A DNA stretch of 64,000 nucleotides from JAOPZW01 sp963788935 (lineage in GTDB: Bacteria > Actinomycetota > Thermoleophilia > Solirubrobacterales > Solirubrobacteraceae): contig CAWBIM010000017.1 of NCBI GenBank assembly GCA_963788935.1, positions 440,122 to 504,121 of the forward strand, read 5' to 3'. The position numbers were made by a program, and so were the translations under genes. The notes under the pieces were generated by a model that searched no databases, was not told the origin of the DNA, and saw only the letters and a list, made by a program, of their open reading frames with translations. This document shows positions 26,143 through 35,278 of the stretch, piece after piece; positions within the stretch are counted from its first letter, which is position 1; every line of letters begins with the position of its first letter.

Positions 26143-27546
26143 TCAGCGCGGCGTAAGGGCAGGGGCCGCGGGGACGCCGGGAGCCGCCGTCGCGTCCGCG
26201 GCGGGGGCGCCCCGCTCGTCTCCGGCGGCAGGCGACCCGAGGCCGAGCCGGGCGGACAGGGCCATCGTCGCGAGGTACGCGACGACGACGCCGACGATGA
26301 TGAGTGGCGTGTCGTCGAGGCCGGACTTCGAGGTCAGCAGGCTCGCCAGCACGACGGCCGACAGCGGGAGGCGAAGGACGGACGCCACGGCCGCACCCAT
26401 CCCGACGGCCACCGCGGCGGTGATGTCGAAGCCCGGCAGGTGCGAGGCCAGGACGCCCGCCGCGGCACCGAGGAACATCGCCGGGAAGGTCGGGCCGCCC
26501 CGGAAGCTCCCGAGCGAGATGCCCCAGGCGATGCCCTTGACGAGGAGGAGCGCGGCAAGCGCCCCGACCGACCACGCGCCGGGGTTGTCCGTGAGCGGGC
26601 CGAGGGCGTCCTGGCCGGAGAACAGCACCTGCTCGACGCCCTTGTCCGTCATCTGCTCGAACGCGATGGCCAGCCCGGCCACCAAGGCACCCGCGACAGG
26701 GATCAGAACGTACGGCCGGCGCATGACCACGGGATTGACGCGGCGGCCGAGCACGATGATCGCGACGCACCCGGCGGCCACGGCGACCGCGAGCGCGACC
26801 GTCCACACGAAGTCGACGAAGGTCGGCCGGCCGAACGCGGGCAGCGACAGCGTGCCGATCGCGTAGGCGCTCGTGCTCAGGCCGGTGAAGGACCCCATGC
26901 CGATCGAGACCAGCGAGCCGATGCCCGATGCCAGCAGACCCGGCAGCAGCACGAGCGGCAGTTGCTTGCCGCCGATGCCGCTGGCCTCGATCAGGATGAC
27001 CGCGGCGATCACCGGCGCCTCGAACAGGAACGACATGGCGGCGAAGCTGCCGGCCGCCGCCATGACCGTCACGAGCTGTGGCGGCGCGTCTCGGCGGGCG
27101 AGACGCACGGCGAAGATCGCCAGGCCGCTGCCGAGGGCGAGCAACGGGGCCTCCGGACCGAGGACCACGCCGAGACCGACGCTCGCGATCGCGGCCAGGA
27201 GGACGCCCGGCACCTCGACCGGCTGCGTGGCGCTCGTCGCGAGGCCGTGGGCGGGGACGTGCCCGCCGAAGCCCGGCAGCCGCATGATCACGATGGCGAC
27301 GATCAGCCCGGCGGCGGCGCAGACGGGCAGCGACCACCACCACGGAGCGCCGTTGTCGTAGCCGAGGTCCTTCGGAAGCCCGTCGAAGACCCCGACCTGC
27401 ACCTGGTGGATGAGCTCCAGGAAGACCCAGGCCGCCAGCGAGACGATCGTGCCGACGACGACGGCGAGGGCGAGGATGACCGCGAGCGTCTTCGCCTGCG
27501 GCGCATCGGGCCCCGCTGCCGCGGCCGGAGGAGCGTCAGCCGGCAT
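26143..27546 (-). CDS. ClC-type chloride channel/transporter
   Basis: The 467-aa multi-pass protein has ClC signatures: LGVVLGPEAPLLALGSGLA (the gating-glutamate motif, GPEAP here), an internal repeat, SFRGGPTFPAMFLGAAAGVL and VASVLRLPLSAVVLASLL. The Glu of the external gate is retained. Prokaryotic ClCs exchange Cl- for H+ and support extreme-acid survival in E. coli. Palindrome E lies 87 bp upstream, with TAACTT as a candidate leftward -10. Confidence 0.88.
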   Translation of the reverse strand: MPADAPPAAAAGPDAPQAKTLAVILALAVVVGTIVSLAAWVFLELIHQVQVGVFDGLPKDLGYDNGAPWWWSLPVCAAAGLIVAIVIMRLPGFGGHVPAHGLATSATQPVEVPGVLLAAIASVGLGVVLGPEAPLLALGSGLAIFAVRLARRDAPPQLVTVMAAAGSFAAMSFLFEAPVIAAVILIEASGIGGKQLPLVLLPGLLASGIGSLVSIGMGSFTGLSTSAYAIGTLSLPAFGRPTFVDFVWTVALAVAVAAGCVAIIVLGRRVNPVVMRRPYVLIPVAGALVAGLAIAFEQMTDKGVEQVLFSGQDALGPLTDNPGAWSVGALAALLLVKGIAWGISLGSFRGGPTFPAMFLGAAAGVLASHLPGFDITAAVAVGMGAAVASVLRLPLSAVVLASLLTSKSGLDDTPLIIVGVVVAYLATMALSARLGLGSPAAGDERGAPAADATAAPGVPAAPALTPR

Positions 27547-27633
27547 CCGAGGGTCTCGCGGATCGGTCGATGGGCGGACACGACGCAGGAGTGCGGATGG
27601 CGCCGAAGTTAATCCGCCCCGCTTCAGGCGTCG

Positions 27634-27650
27634 TCATCCCGATCGGGTGA
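27634..27650. promoter_or_regulatory. Regulon palindrome E, bidirectional
   Basis: TCATCC-CGATC-GGGTGA ends 34 bp before ATG 27685, with CAGAGT at -12 to -7. In the other direction TAACTT (27606-27611) is at the same spacing for the ClC gene. Confidence 0.75.
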
Positions 27651-27684
27651 CGACACGTTCGCGGCCGGCGGCCAGAGTCGGACC

Positions 27685-28158
27685 ATGAGTCGCGCGAAGC
27701 TCGCCTGGCCGATCCGCAGCGTGCTCGCCGGTACCGGCGGGACCGCGACGATGACGTTGGCCTACGCCGCCGAGCGGCGGCTGCGATCCCGGGCGCGCGG
27801 CCCGCTCGACTACGACGACAGCCTCGTGCCCGGTCAGATCGTCGCCTCGGTCATGCACCTGCCGCACGTCACGGGCCGCGAGGAGCGCGACCTCGGGCTG
27901 CTTCTGCGCTGGACCTACGGCTCCGGCTTCGGGCTGCTGCACGGGACGCTCCGCCGTTCGATCGGCGAGCCGTGGGCCTCGGCGGTGTTCGGCGCGACGC
28001 TCATGACCGCCACCCTGACGCTCTTCCCGCTGCTGGGCCGCACGCCGCCGCCGTGGCGCTGGAAGCCCGACGTGCTCGCGACCAGCGTGGCGACGCACGT
28101 CTGCTACGTCGCTGCGGTCGCCGCGGCGGACGACGGCATTCGCCGCAGCGGCCATTAG
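27685..28158 (+). CDS. Uncharacterised membrane protein, 157 aa
   Basis: MSRAKLAWPIRSVLAGTGGT begins a protein with hydrophobic stretches at about 11-28, 100-125 and 132-148 and a charged central region (GREERDLGLLLRWTYGSGFG). I do not recognise a characterised family. The start is supported by an exact leaderless promoter arrangement (palindrome E). Regulon membership is the main functional clue. Confidence 0.65.
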   Translation: MSRAKLAWPIRSVLAGTGGTATMTLAYAAERRLRSRARGPLDYDDSLVPGQIVASVMHLPHVTGREERDLGLLLRWTYGSGFGLLHGTLRRSIGEPWASAVFGATLMTATLTLFPLLGRTPPPWRWKPDVLATSVATHVCYVAAVAAADDGIRRSGH

Positions 28159-28194
28159 GCGCGACCGCAGTCGTGCGCGGGCCGGGCCGGAAGT

Positions 28195-28211
28195 TCACCC
28201 GCATGGGGTGA
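28195..28211. promoter_or_regulatory. Regulon palindrome F upstream of zwf
   Basis: TCACCC-GCATG-GGGTGA lies 65 bp before the zwf ATG. GACGAT at 28235-28240 is 24 nt past the core, giving a predicted start near 28247 and a short leader with its own SD (GGAAGG). Confidence 0.7.
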
Positions 28212-28276
28212 TGCCCCTGGCAGGCGGCGGGCGCGACGATCGCACCGCTTCCCCTCCCCGTCGGAAGGCGACCCGT

Positions 28277-29720
28277 ATGACCACCGCATTGACATCTCCG
28301 GCGCCTACGGCCGACCGGGGCGACCGACCGGCAGGCGGCCGACGCGTTCGTCGCGTTCGGCATCACCGGCGATCTCGCCAAGGTGATGACGTTCCAGTCG
28401 CTGTACCGGCTCGAGCGGCGGGGCCTGCTCGATTGTCCGATCATCGGCGTCGCGGTCGACGACTGGACGGCCAAGGACCTGCGCGAGCACGCGCGGATCG
28501 CGATCACGGCGACCGGCGAGAAGATCGACGAGCAGGTCTTCGAGCGGTTCGCCGCGCGGCTCTCATACGTCTCGGGGGACTTCGGCGACGCGGAGACCTA
28601 CGAGCGCCTGGCCGCCGCGCTGAAGGGCGCCCGCACGCCGGTCTTCTACCTCGAGATCCCGCCGTTCCTGTTCGGTCGCGTGGTGAAGGGGCTGTCCGAC
28701 GCCGGCCTGACGAAGAACGCGCGGGTGGTCGTCGAGAAGCCGTTCGGCCACGACCTCGAGTCCGCCCGCGCGCTCGCCGCCGAGCTGCACGAGTACATCG
28801 ACGAGTCGCAGCTGTACCGGATCGACCACTTCCTCGGGAAGATGGGGATCGTCGAGATCGTCTACCTGCGCTTCGCCAACGCGATGCTCGAGCCGGTGTG
28901 GAACCGCAACCACGTCGCGTCGGTGCAGATCACGATGGCCGAGAGCTTCGGCGTCGAGGACCGCGGCCACTTCTACGACCCGGTCGGCGCGCTGCGCGAC
29001 GTCGTGGTCAACCACATGATGCAGGTGGTCGCGGCCGGCGGCGATGGAGGCTCCGACTCGGCCACGACCCGTCGTCCCTCAAGGACTCGATCGCGGGCGT
29101 GTTCCGGGCGATGCCGGACGCCGACCCGGCGCAGTACGTGCGCGGGCAGTACGACGGCTACCGCGACATCGACGGCGTCGAAGGCCGACTCGACGACCGA
29201 GACCTACGCCGCGATGCGCCTCGAGATCGACAACTGGCGCTGGTCGGGCGTGCCGTTCTACCTGCGCACCGGCAAGCGCATGCCGGTGACGCAGACCGAG
29301 CTGCGGCTCGTGTTCACGCGAGCCGCCGCGATGGGGTTCCGACTCGCGCGATGTCGCGCCGATCCGGAGGCCGAACCAGCTCGTCGTCAAGCTCGACCCG
29401 ACGACCGGCATTCGGCTGCTCCTCGAGGCCTCGCACGGCGACCCGCCCTGATGCAGCAGATCCACATCGACATGGAGTTCGCGGACGAGGGCGGCGAGGG
29501 CCCGGCGCCGTACGAGGTGCTGCTCCACGCCGCGATGCAGGGCGACAGCACGCGCTTCACGCGCCAGGACGGCGTCGAGGAGGCGTGGCGGGTGATGCAG
29601 CCGCTGCTCGCGGCGCCGCCGCCGGTGCACCCCTACGCGAAGGGAACGTGGGGGCCGGCGGCCGCCGACGCGCTGGTCGCCGGCTCGGGCCGCTGGCACG
29701 GGCCGTGGGTGGCGTCATGA
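28277..29720 (+). CDS. zwf: Glucose-6-phosphate 1-dehydrogenase; several frameshifts
   Basis: This is the entry enzyme of the oxidative pentose phosphate pathway, making NADPH. Motifs include AFGITGDLAKVMTFQSLYRL (nucleotide binding), VVVEKPFGHD, the active-site YRIDHFLGKMG, RNHVASVQITMAES and TYAAMRLEIDNWRWSGVPFY, ending with PYAKGTWGPAAAD. The coding line jumps frame near 28325, 29060, 29180, 29330 and 29450, with fragments in all three forward frames. The order and conservation of the fragments argue for one gene damaged by indels. The stop overlaps the next ATG (ATGA). Confidence 0.85.
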
Positions 29721-31645
29721 GCGCCACCGACGCGCCGTCCGGCCCCGGCACGGTCACCGCGGCGAGCCCCGCCGAGGCCCCGCAGAGCGCCGCCGCCCCG
29801 TCCCCGTTCACGCCGATCGCCGACTACGGCTTCATCTCCGACTGCCACACCGGCGCGCTCGTCGCGCCCGACGGGGGCATCGGCTGGCTGTGCGTGCCGC
29901 GCTTCGACGCACCGAGCGTGTTCGGCACGCTGCTCGACCGCGAGGCGGGCTACTTCCGCCTGGCCCCGTTCGGCATCAACGTCCCGTCGAGCCGCCGCTA
30001 CACGCCCGGCACGAACCTGCTCGAGACCACCTGGCACACCCCGAGCGGCTGGGTCGTCGTGCACGACGCGCTCGTGATCGGCCCGCGCACGCGCGAGGAC
30101 ACGGTCACGCCGCACACGCGCCCGCCCGCCGACGACGACGCCGAGCACATGCTCGTGCGCACCGTCACGTGCATCGACGGGAGCGTGGAGATCGAGCTCG
30201 TCTGCGAGCCCGTCTTCGACTACGGCCGCACGCCCGCCGACTGGACGCTCGTCGGCGACGACCGCCACGTCGCCGACGCGAGCGGCGCGGGTCAGACGAT
30301 CCGTCTCGGAACGGACATGGCGCTGGGGCTGGAGGGCAACCGCGCCCGCGCGCGGCATCTGCTCGCCGAGGGCGAGACGCTGTACTGCGCGCTCACCTGG
30401 GGCGAAGGGCTCCTGCTGCCGGCCGACACCGCCGACGCGCTCCGGAAGATCGAGCAGACGACGCAGTTCTGGCGGACGTGGCTGTCCCGCGCGCGCATGC
30501 CCGACCACCGCTGGCGGCTTCCGATCCAGCGCTCGGCGCTGACGATCAAGGGCCTCACGTACATGCCGACCGGCGCGACGGTGGCGGCGCTCACGACGTC
30601 GCTGCCCGAGACGCCCGGCGGCGAGCGCAACTGGGACTACCGCTACACGTGGCTGCGCGACTCGACGTTCACGCTGCAGGCGCTGCACTACCTCAACCTC
30701 GACTGGGAGGCCGACGAGTTCATGCAGTTCATCGCCGACCTCGAGCCCAACGAGGACGGCGGCCTGCAGATCATGTACGGGATCGACGGTCGCCGCGACC
30801 TCACGGAGACCACGCGGGACGACCTCACGGGGTACGCCGGCGCCCGGCCGGTCCGGATCGGCAACGGCGCGTTCGACCAGCGCCAGAACGACGTCTTCGG
30901 CGCGGCGCTCGACTCGATCCTGCTCCACACGCAGGCGCAGCCAGCGCCTCCCCCGGCGCCTGTGGCCGGTCGTGCAGGCGCAGGCCGACTGCGCGGCGGC
31001 CGTCTGGCGCGAGCCCGACCAGGGCATCTGGGAGGCGCGCGGCGCGCCGCAGCACTACGTCTCGTCGAAGCTCATGTGCTGGGTCGCGATGGACCGCGCG
31101 GCGAAGCTCGCCGATCTGCGGGCCGACAGCGACCTCGTCACGACCTGGCGCGGCATCGCCGACGAGATCAAGGCCGACATCCTCGAGCACGGCGTCGACG
31201 CCCGCGGCGTCCTGCGCCAGCACTACGCGACCGACGCGCTCGACGCCTCGACGCTGCTCGCCGCGATCTTCGGCTTCCTCCCACGCGACGACGCCCGCCT
31301 GCGGGCGAGCGTGCTCGCGATCGCCGACGAGCTGACCGAGCACGGCTTCGTGCTGCGCTACAGGACCGGCGAGACCGACGACGGCCTGTCGGGCAAGGAG
31401 GGGACGTTCCTCATCTGCTCGTTCTGGCTCGTGTCGGCGCTGGCGATCATCGGCGAGGACCAGCGCGCGCGCGACCTCATGGAGCGCCTGCTCAACGTGG
31501 AGTCCCCGCTCGGGCTGTTCGCCGAGGAGTTCGACGTCGACACCGGCCGCCACCTCGGCAACTTCCCGCAGGCGTTCTCGCACCTCGCCCTGATCGAGGC
31601 GGCCGCGCAGATCATCGTCACCGAGCGACTCGAGGAGTTCGCTGA
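29717..31645 (+). CDS. Glycoside hydrolase family 15 protein (glucoamylase/trehalase-like); frameshifted
   Basis: The protein has the bacterial GH15 layout: PIADYGFISDCHTGALVAPD, IGWLCVPRFDAPSVFGTLLD, a beta domain, then the (alpha/alpha)6 barrel with GERNWDYRYTWLRDSTFTLQ, carrying a catalytic-acid region, and LCSFWLVSALAI-type segments. Related actinobacterial enzymes hydrolyse trehalose or alpha-glucans to glucose. A frameshift near 30940 joins QNDVFGAALDSILLH to WPVVQAQADCAAAVWREPDQ. A second change near the end is needed to reach the TGA at 31643-31645 that overlaps the GMC start, so the exact end is uncertain. Confidence 0.82.
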   Translation: MSATDAPSGPGTVTAASPAEAPQSAAAPSPFTPIADYGFISDCHTGALVAPDGGIGWLCVPRFDAPSVFGTLLDREAGYFRLAPFGINVPSSRRYTPGTNLLETTWHTPSGWVVVHDALVIGPRTREDTVTPHTRPPADDDAEHMLVRTVTCIDGSVEIELVCEPVFDYGRTPADWTLVGDDRHVADASGAGQTIRLGTDMALGLEGNRARARHLLAEGETLYCALTWGEGLLLPADTADALRKIEQTTQFWRTWLSRARMPDHRWRLPIQRSALTIKGLTYMPTGATVAALTTSLPETPGGERNWDYRYTWLRDSTFTLQALHYLNLDWEADEFMQFIADLEPNEDGGLQIMYGIDGRRDLTETTRDDLTGYAGARPVRIGNGAFDQRQNDVFGAALDSILLHTQAQPAPPPAPVAGRAGAGRLRGGRLARARPGHLGGARRAAALRLVEAHVLGRDGPRGEARRSAGRQRPRHDLARHRRRDQGRHPRARRRRPRRPAPALRDRRARRLDAARRDLRLPPTRRRPPAGERARDRRRADRARLRAALQDRRDRRRPVGQGGDVPHLLVLARVGAGDHRRGPARARPHGAPAQRGVPARAVRRGVRRRHRPPPRQLPAGVLAPRPDRGGRADHRHRATRGVR

Positions 31646-33228
31646 TGAGCGCCTACGACGTCATCGTCGATCGGGAGCGGCGCGGGCGGCGGCACGCTGG
31701 CCCGCCACCTGGCCCTTCGGGCAAGCGGATCCTGCTGCTCGAGCGCGGCGACTGGCTCCCGCGCGAGCCACAGAACTGGCAGGCGCGCGACGTCTTCGTC
31801 GACAACCGCTACGTCTCGGACGACACGTGGTACGACGAGCAGGGCAAGGCGTTCCAGCCGCAGGTCCACTACTGCATCGGCGGGGCCACGAAGCTCTACG
31901 GCGCGGCGCTGTACCGGCTGCGCAAGGAGGACTTCGGCGAGCTGCGCCACCGCGACGGCCTCTCGCCCGCGTGGCCCATCGGCTACGAGGACATGGAGCC
32001 CTACTACACGGCCGCCGAGCGGCTCTACCAGGTGCACGGTGCCCGCGGGGAGGACCCGACGGAGCCGCCGGCGAGCGCGCCGTACCCGTTCCCGGCCGTC
32101 AGCCACGAGCCCCGCATCCAGCAGCTGGCCGACGATCTCGCGGCCGCCGGCCACCAGCCGTTCCACGCCCCCTGCGGCGTCATGCTGGCCGAGGACGACA
32201 TGCCCCACAGCGCGTGCGTGCGGTGCGCGACGTGCGACGGCTTCCCATGTCTTGTCCACGCGAAGTCCGACGCCGAGGTCCTCGGCGTCCGCCCGGCGCT
32301 CGAGCACTCCAACGTCACGCTCGTGACGAACGCCGAGGCGGTCGGTCTCGAGACCGACGACGCCGGGACGACGGTGACCGGGGTCGTCGTCGACCACGAC
32401 GGCGTCACCGAGACCTACCGGGCCGACATCGTCGTCGTCTCGTGCGGCGCTGCGAACAGCGCGAAGCTGCTGCTCGCATCGGCGACCGACGCGCACCCGA
32501 ACGGCCTGGCCAACGGCTCGGACATGGTCGGGCGCAACTACATGTTCCACAACAGCCAGGCGGTGCTCGCGCTCTCGAAGGAGCCGAACCCGACGGTGTT
32601 CCAGAAGACGCTCGGGCTCAACGACTTCTACTTCGGCACCGACGAGATCGACTACCCGCTCGGCAACATCCAGATGGTCGGCAAGTCGTCGGCGGAGATG
32701 TACCGCGGCGAGAAGCCGCTCCAGACGAGGTTCGCTCCCGAGTGGACGCTCCGCGACGTCGCCGGCCACGCCGTCGACTTCTGGCTGTCCACCGAGGATC
32801 TGCCGCGGCTCGAGAACCGGGTGAGCCTGCACCGCGACGGGCGCGTCACGCTCGCGTACACGGCGACCAACGACGAGCCCAAGAAGCAGCTCTTCCACGA
32901 GCTGAAGGGGCTGCTGGGCCACCTCGGGATGCACCACGACCACCTGGTGCCGCGGCACGCGTACCTGCGCAACGAGATCCCCGTCGCAGGCTGCGCCCAT
33001 CAGGCGGGCACGTGCCGGTTCGGGCGCGATCCCGCGACCTCGGTGCTGAACACCGACTGCCGCGCCCACGAGGTCGACAACCTCTACGTCGTCGACACGA
33101 GCTTCTTCCCGAGCATCGGCGCCGTGAACCCGGCGCTGACCGCGATGGCCAACGCCGTGCGGGTCGGCGACCACCTGCTCGAGCGCCTCGGCGCACAACC
33201 CCGGCCGGAGGCCGCCCATGTCTCCTGA
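31645..33228 (+). CDS. GMC-type FAD-dependent oxidoreductase with a scrambled FAD motif
   Basis: The 527-aa frame matches GMC oxidoreductases: SGKRILLLERGDWLPREPQN, YCIGGATKLYGAALYRLRKE, VVSCGAANSAKLLLAS and the C-terminal AGCAHQAGTCRFG plus YVVDTSFFPSIGAVNPALTA. Residues 9-25 read DRERRGRRHAGPPPG, but a shift by one base gives IGSGAGGGTLARHLA, the Rossmann FAD motif. A pair of compensating indels at about 31668 and 31715 is therefore present. Oxidation of glucose or another sugar alcohol is plausible in this operon. It overlaps the NDH-2 gene by 11 bp. Confidence 0.85.
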   Translation: MSAYDVIVDRERRGRRHAGPPPGPSGKRILLLERGDWLPREPQNWQARDVFVDNRYVSDDTWYDEQGKAFQPQVHYCIGGATKLYGAALYRLRKEDFGELRHRDGLSPAWPIGYEDMEPYYTAAERLYQVHGARGEDPTEPPASAPYPFPAVSHEPRIQQLADDLAAAGHQPFHAPCGVMLAEDDMPHSACVRCATCDGFPCLVHAKSDAEVLGVRPALEHSNVTLVTNAEAVGLETDDAGTTVTGVVVDHDGVTETYRADIVVVSCGAANSAKLLLASATDAHPNGLANGSDMVGRNYMFHNSQAVLALSKEPNPTVFQKTLGLNDFYFGTDEIDYPLGNIQMVGKSSAEMYRGEKPLQTRFAPEWTLRDVAGHAVDFWLSTEDLPRLENRVSLHRDGRVTLAYTATNDEPKKQLFHELKGLLGHLGMHHDHLVPRHAYLRNEIPVAGCAHQAGTCRFGRDPATSVLNTDCRAHEVDNLYVVDTSFFPSIGAVNPALTAMANAVRVGDHLLERLGAQPRPEAAHVS

Positions 33229-34573
33229 CGCGACCCCTGCACGGCTCCACGTCGTCATCGTCGGCGGCGGGTTCGCGGGCGTCGGCTGCGCCAAGCGGCT
33301 CGCCCGCCACGACGACGTCCACGTGACGCTCGTCGACCGCAACAACTACCACCAGTTCCAGCCGCTGCTCTACCAGGTGGCCACGTCCCAGCTGGCGTCG
33401 AGCCACATCGCGTTCTCGCTGCGCAAGCTCTTCCGCCACGACGCCAACGTGGACGTGAAGATCGGCGAGGTCGCGTCGGTCGACGCCGCGACCCACACGG
33501 TCACCACGACGGACGGGGACCGCTACGCGGGCGACGCCGTCGTCATCGCGGCCGGGTCCGTGCCGAACTTCTTCGGGACCGAGGGCGCCGAGCGCCACGC
33601 GCTGCCGCTGTACTCGCTCGACGACGCGACGCGCCTGCGGTCGCGCATCATCGCCGTCTTCGAGGCGGCCGACCGCGATCCGGGGCTGCTCGACGCCGGC
33701 GCCCTGAACTTCGTCATCGTCGGCGGCGGCCCGACCGGGGTCGAGACCGCGGGCGCGCTGGCCGACCTCATCCGCGAGACGATGGTGATCGAGTACCAGG
33801 ACCTCCCGGTGCACACCGCGCAGGTCCACATCGTCGACCGGGGTCATGCGCTCCTTCAGCCGTTCTCGCGTTCGGCACACGACTACGTGGCGAAGGTCCT
33901 GACGCGCAAGGGCGTCGAGATCCACCTCGGCGCCTCCATCACCGAGGTCGCCGCGGGGCACGTCACGCTGTCGGACGGCACGACGATCCGGACGCGCTGC
34001 GTCGTGTGGGGCGGCGGCCTCATGGCGCCGCCGGTCGCGGGCGAGGCCGGGCTCACCCAGGGCCACGGCGGACGCATCGAGGTGCGCGCCGACCTCAGCG
34101 CGGAGGGGGCGCCGGGCGTCTACGCGGCCGGCGACATCGCCAACATCCCCGGGCCGGACGGCCGAGCGCTCCCCCAGCTGGGCTCGGTCGCGCTGCAGAG
34201 CGGCGTCCGCGCGGCGGAGAACATCCTCGCCGACGCGGAGGGCCGCCCGCGCGAGCCGTTCACCTACCGCGACAAGGGCATCATGGCGATGATCGGCCGC
34301 GGCGCCGCGATCGCCGCGGGCCCGCATCGGCGCGAGCTCCACGGGCTGCCCGCCTTCGGCGCGTGGCTCGGGGTGCACGCCGTGCTCATGACGGGGGTGC
34401 GCAACCGCATCGAGACCTTCCTCGACTGGGGCTTCGACTACTTCTCGCGCAGCCGCGGGCCACAGGTGCTCGACCGCACCGAGGCGGCGCGCATCGACTG
34501 GTCCGACGGCGGCGCCACCGATGCTGCCGGCGCTTCGGACGACGCGTCCGCGCGTCAGCAGGCCCCGGCGTGA
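33218..34573 (+). CDS. Type II NADH dehydrogenase-like NAD(P)/FAD oxidoreductase
   Basis: The 451-aa flavoprotein has two dinucleotide-binding motifs, HVVIVGGGFAGVGCAKRLAR and NFVIVGGGPTGVETAGALAD. It also has NNYHQFQPLLYQVATSQL and the FAD site GVYAAGDIANIPGPDG, all typical of NDH-2. A C-terminal amphipathic segment (RNRIETFLDWGFDYFSRSRG) would attach it to the inner membrane face. It would pass electrons from NADH to quinone, which the bd oxidase encoded just downstream could use. It is the fourth gene of the zwf operon. Confidence 0.9.
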   Translation: MSPDATPARLHVVIVGGGFAGVGCAKRLARHDDVHVTLVDRNNYHQFQPLLYQVATSQLASSHIAFSLRKLFRHDANVDVKIGEVASVDAATHTVTTTDGDRYAGDAVVIAAGSVPNFFGTEGAERHALPLYSLDDATRLRSRIIAVFEAADRDPGLLDAGALNFVIVGGGPTGVETAGALADLIRETMVIEYQDLPVHTAQVHIVDRGHALLQPFSRSAHDYVAKVLTRKGVEIHLGASITEVAAGHVTLSDGTTIRTRCVVWGGGLMAPPVAGEAGLTQGHGGRIEVRADLSAEGAPGVYAAGDIANIPGPDGRALPQLGSVALQSGVRAAENILADAEGRPREPFTYRDKGIMAMIGRGAAIAAGPHRRELHGLPAFGAWLGVHAVLMTGVRNRIETFLDWGFDYFSRSRGPQVLDRTEAARIDWSDGGATDAAGASDDASARQQAPA

Positions 34574-34661
34574 CCGGTGTGGGGTGGGCGGCCACGGTGA
34601 CGGCACCGACGCGCCGGCGCACACGACGCGGGTAACCGAAGGCGGCGAGCGCCGCTGGCCG

Positions 34662-35276
34662 ATGGCCTCCGCGGTCATCGCGGCGATCGTGCTGACGGTC
34701 CTGCTGCCCAACGAGGTCCGCGCCGGGCCACGGTGGCTTCTGCCCGGCGTCGAGGGCCTCCTGCTGGTGGCGCTCGTCCTCGGGGATCCGGGGCGGATCT
34801 CGCGCCGCTCGGCCGGCCTCAGGCTGTTCTCCATCTGCCTGGTCGGCGTGCTGGCGTTCGACGCGCTGTGGTCGACCGTCCGCCTGGTCGACGAGCTCAT
34901 CCAGGGGGGAGCCATCACGCAGTCGGCGGAGGAGCTGCTCCAGGCCGGCGCCGTGGTCTGGATCTCCAACAATCTCGCGTTCGCGCTGCTGTACTGGGAG
35001 CTGGACGGGGGCGGCCCGGCCGCGCGGCTGTGGCATCCGCGCCGCTTCCCCGATCTCGCCTTCCCGCAAGAGCTCAGTCCGGGTATCGCACCCGAGGGGT
35101 GGAAGCCGCAGTTCTTCGACTACCTGTACCTGGCGGTCACGAACGCCACCGCCTTCAGCCCCACCGATGTCATGCCGCTGGCAGGGTGGGCCAAGAGCGC
35201 GATGGCGGTGCAGGCGCTGATCTCGCTCACCGTTCTCGGTCTCGTCGTCGCGCGCGCGATCAACGTCCTGTCGTAG
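34662..35276 (+). CDS. Uncharacterised multi-pass membrane protein, 204 aa
   Basis: ATG 34662 is the first good start; upstream codons lie in the intergenic DNA after NDH-2. The protein has about five TM helices and ends YLYLAVTNATAFSPTDVMPL and KSAMAVQALISLTVLGLVVA. This pore-like C-terminal pattern resembles some two-TM ion-channel or DUF1345-type proteins. I cannot assign a family firmly. It converges on cydB with a 2-bp gap. Confidence 0.65.
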   Translation: MASAVIAAIVLTVLLPNEVRAGPRWLLPGVEGLLLVALVLGDPGRISRRSAGLRLFSICLVGVLAFDALWSTVRLVDELIQGGAITQSAEELLQAGAVVWISNNLAFALLYWELDGGGPAARLWHPRRFPDLAFPQELSPGIAPEGWKPQFFDYLYLAVTNATAFSPTDVMPLAGWAKSAMAVQALISLTVLGLVVARAINVLS

Positions 35277-35278
35277 CG

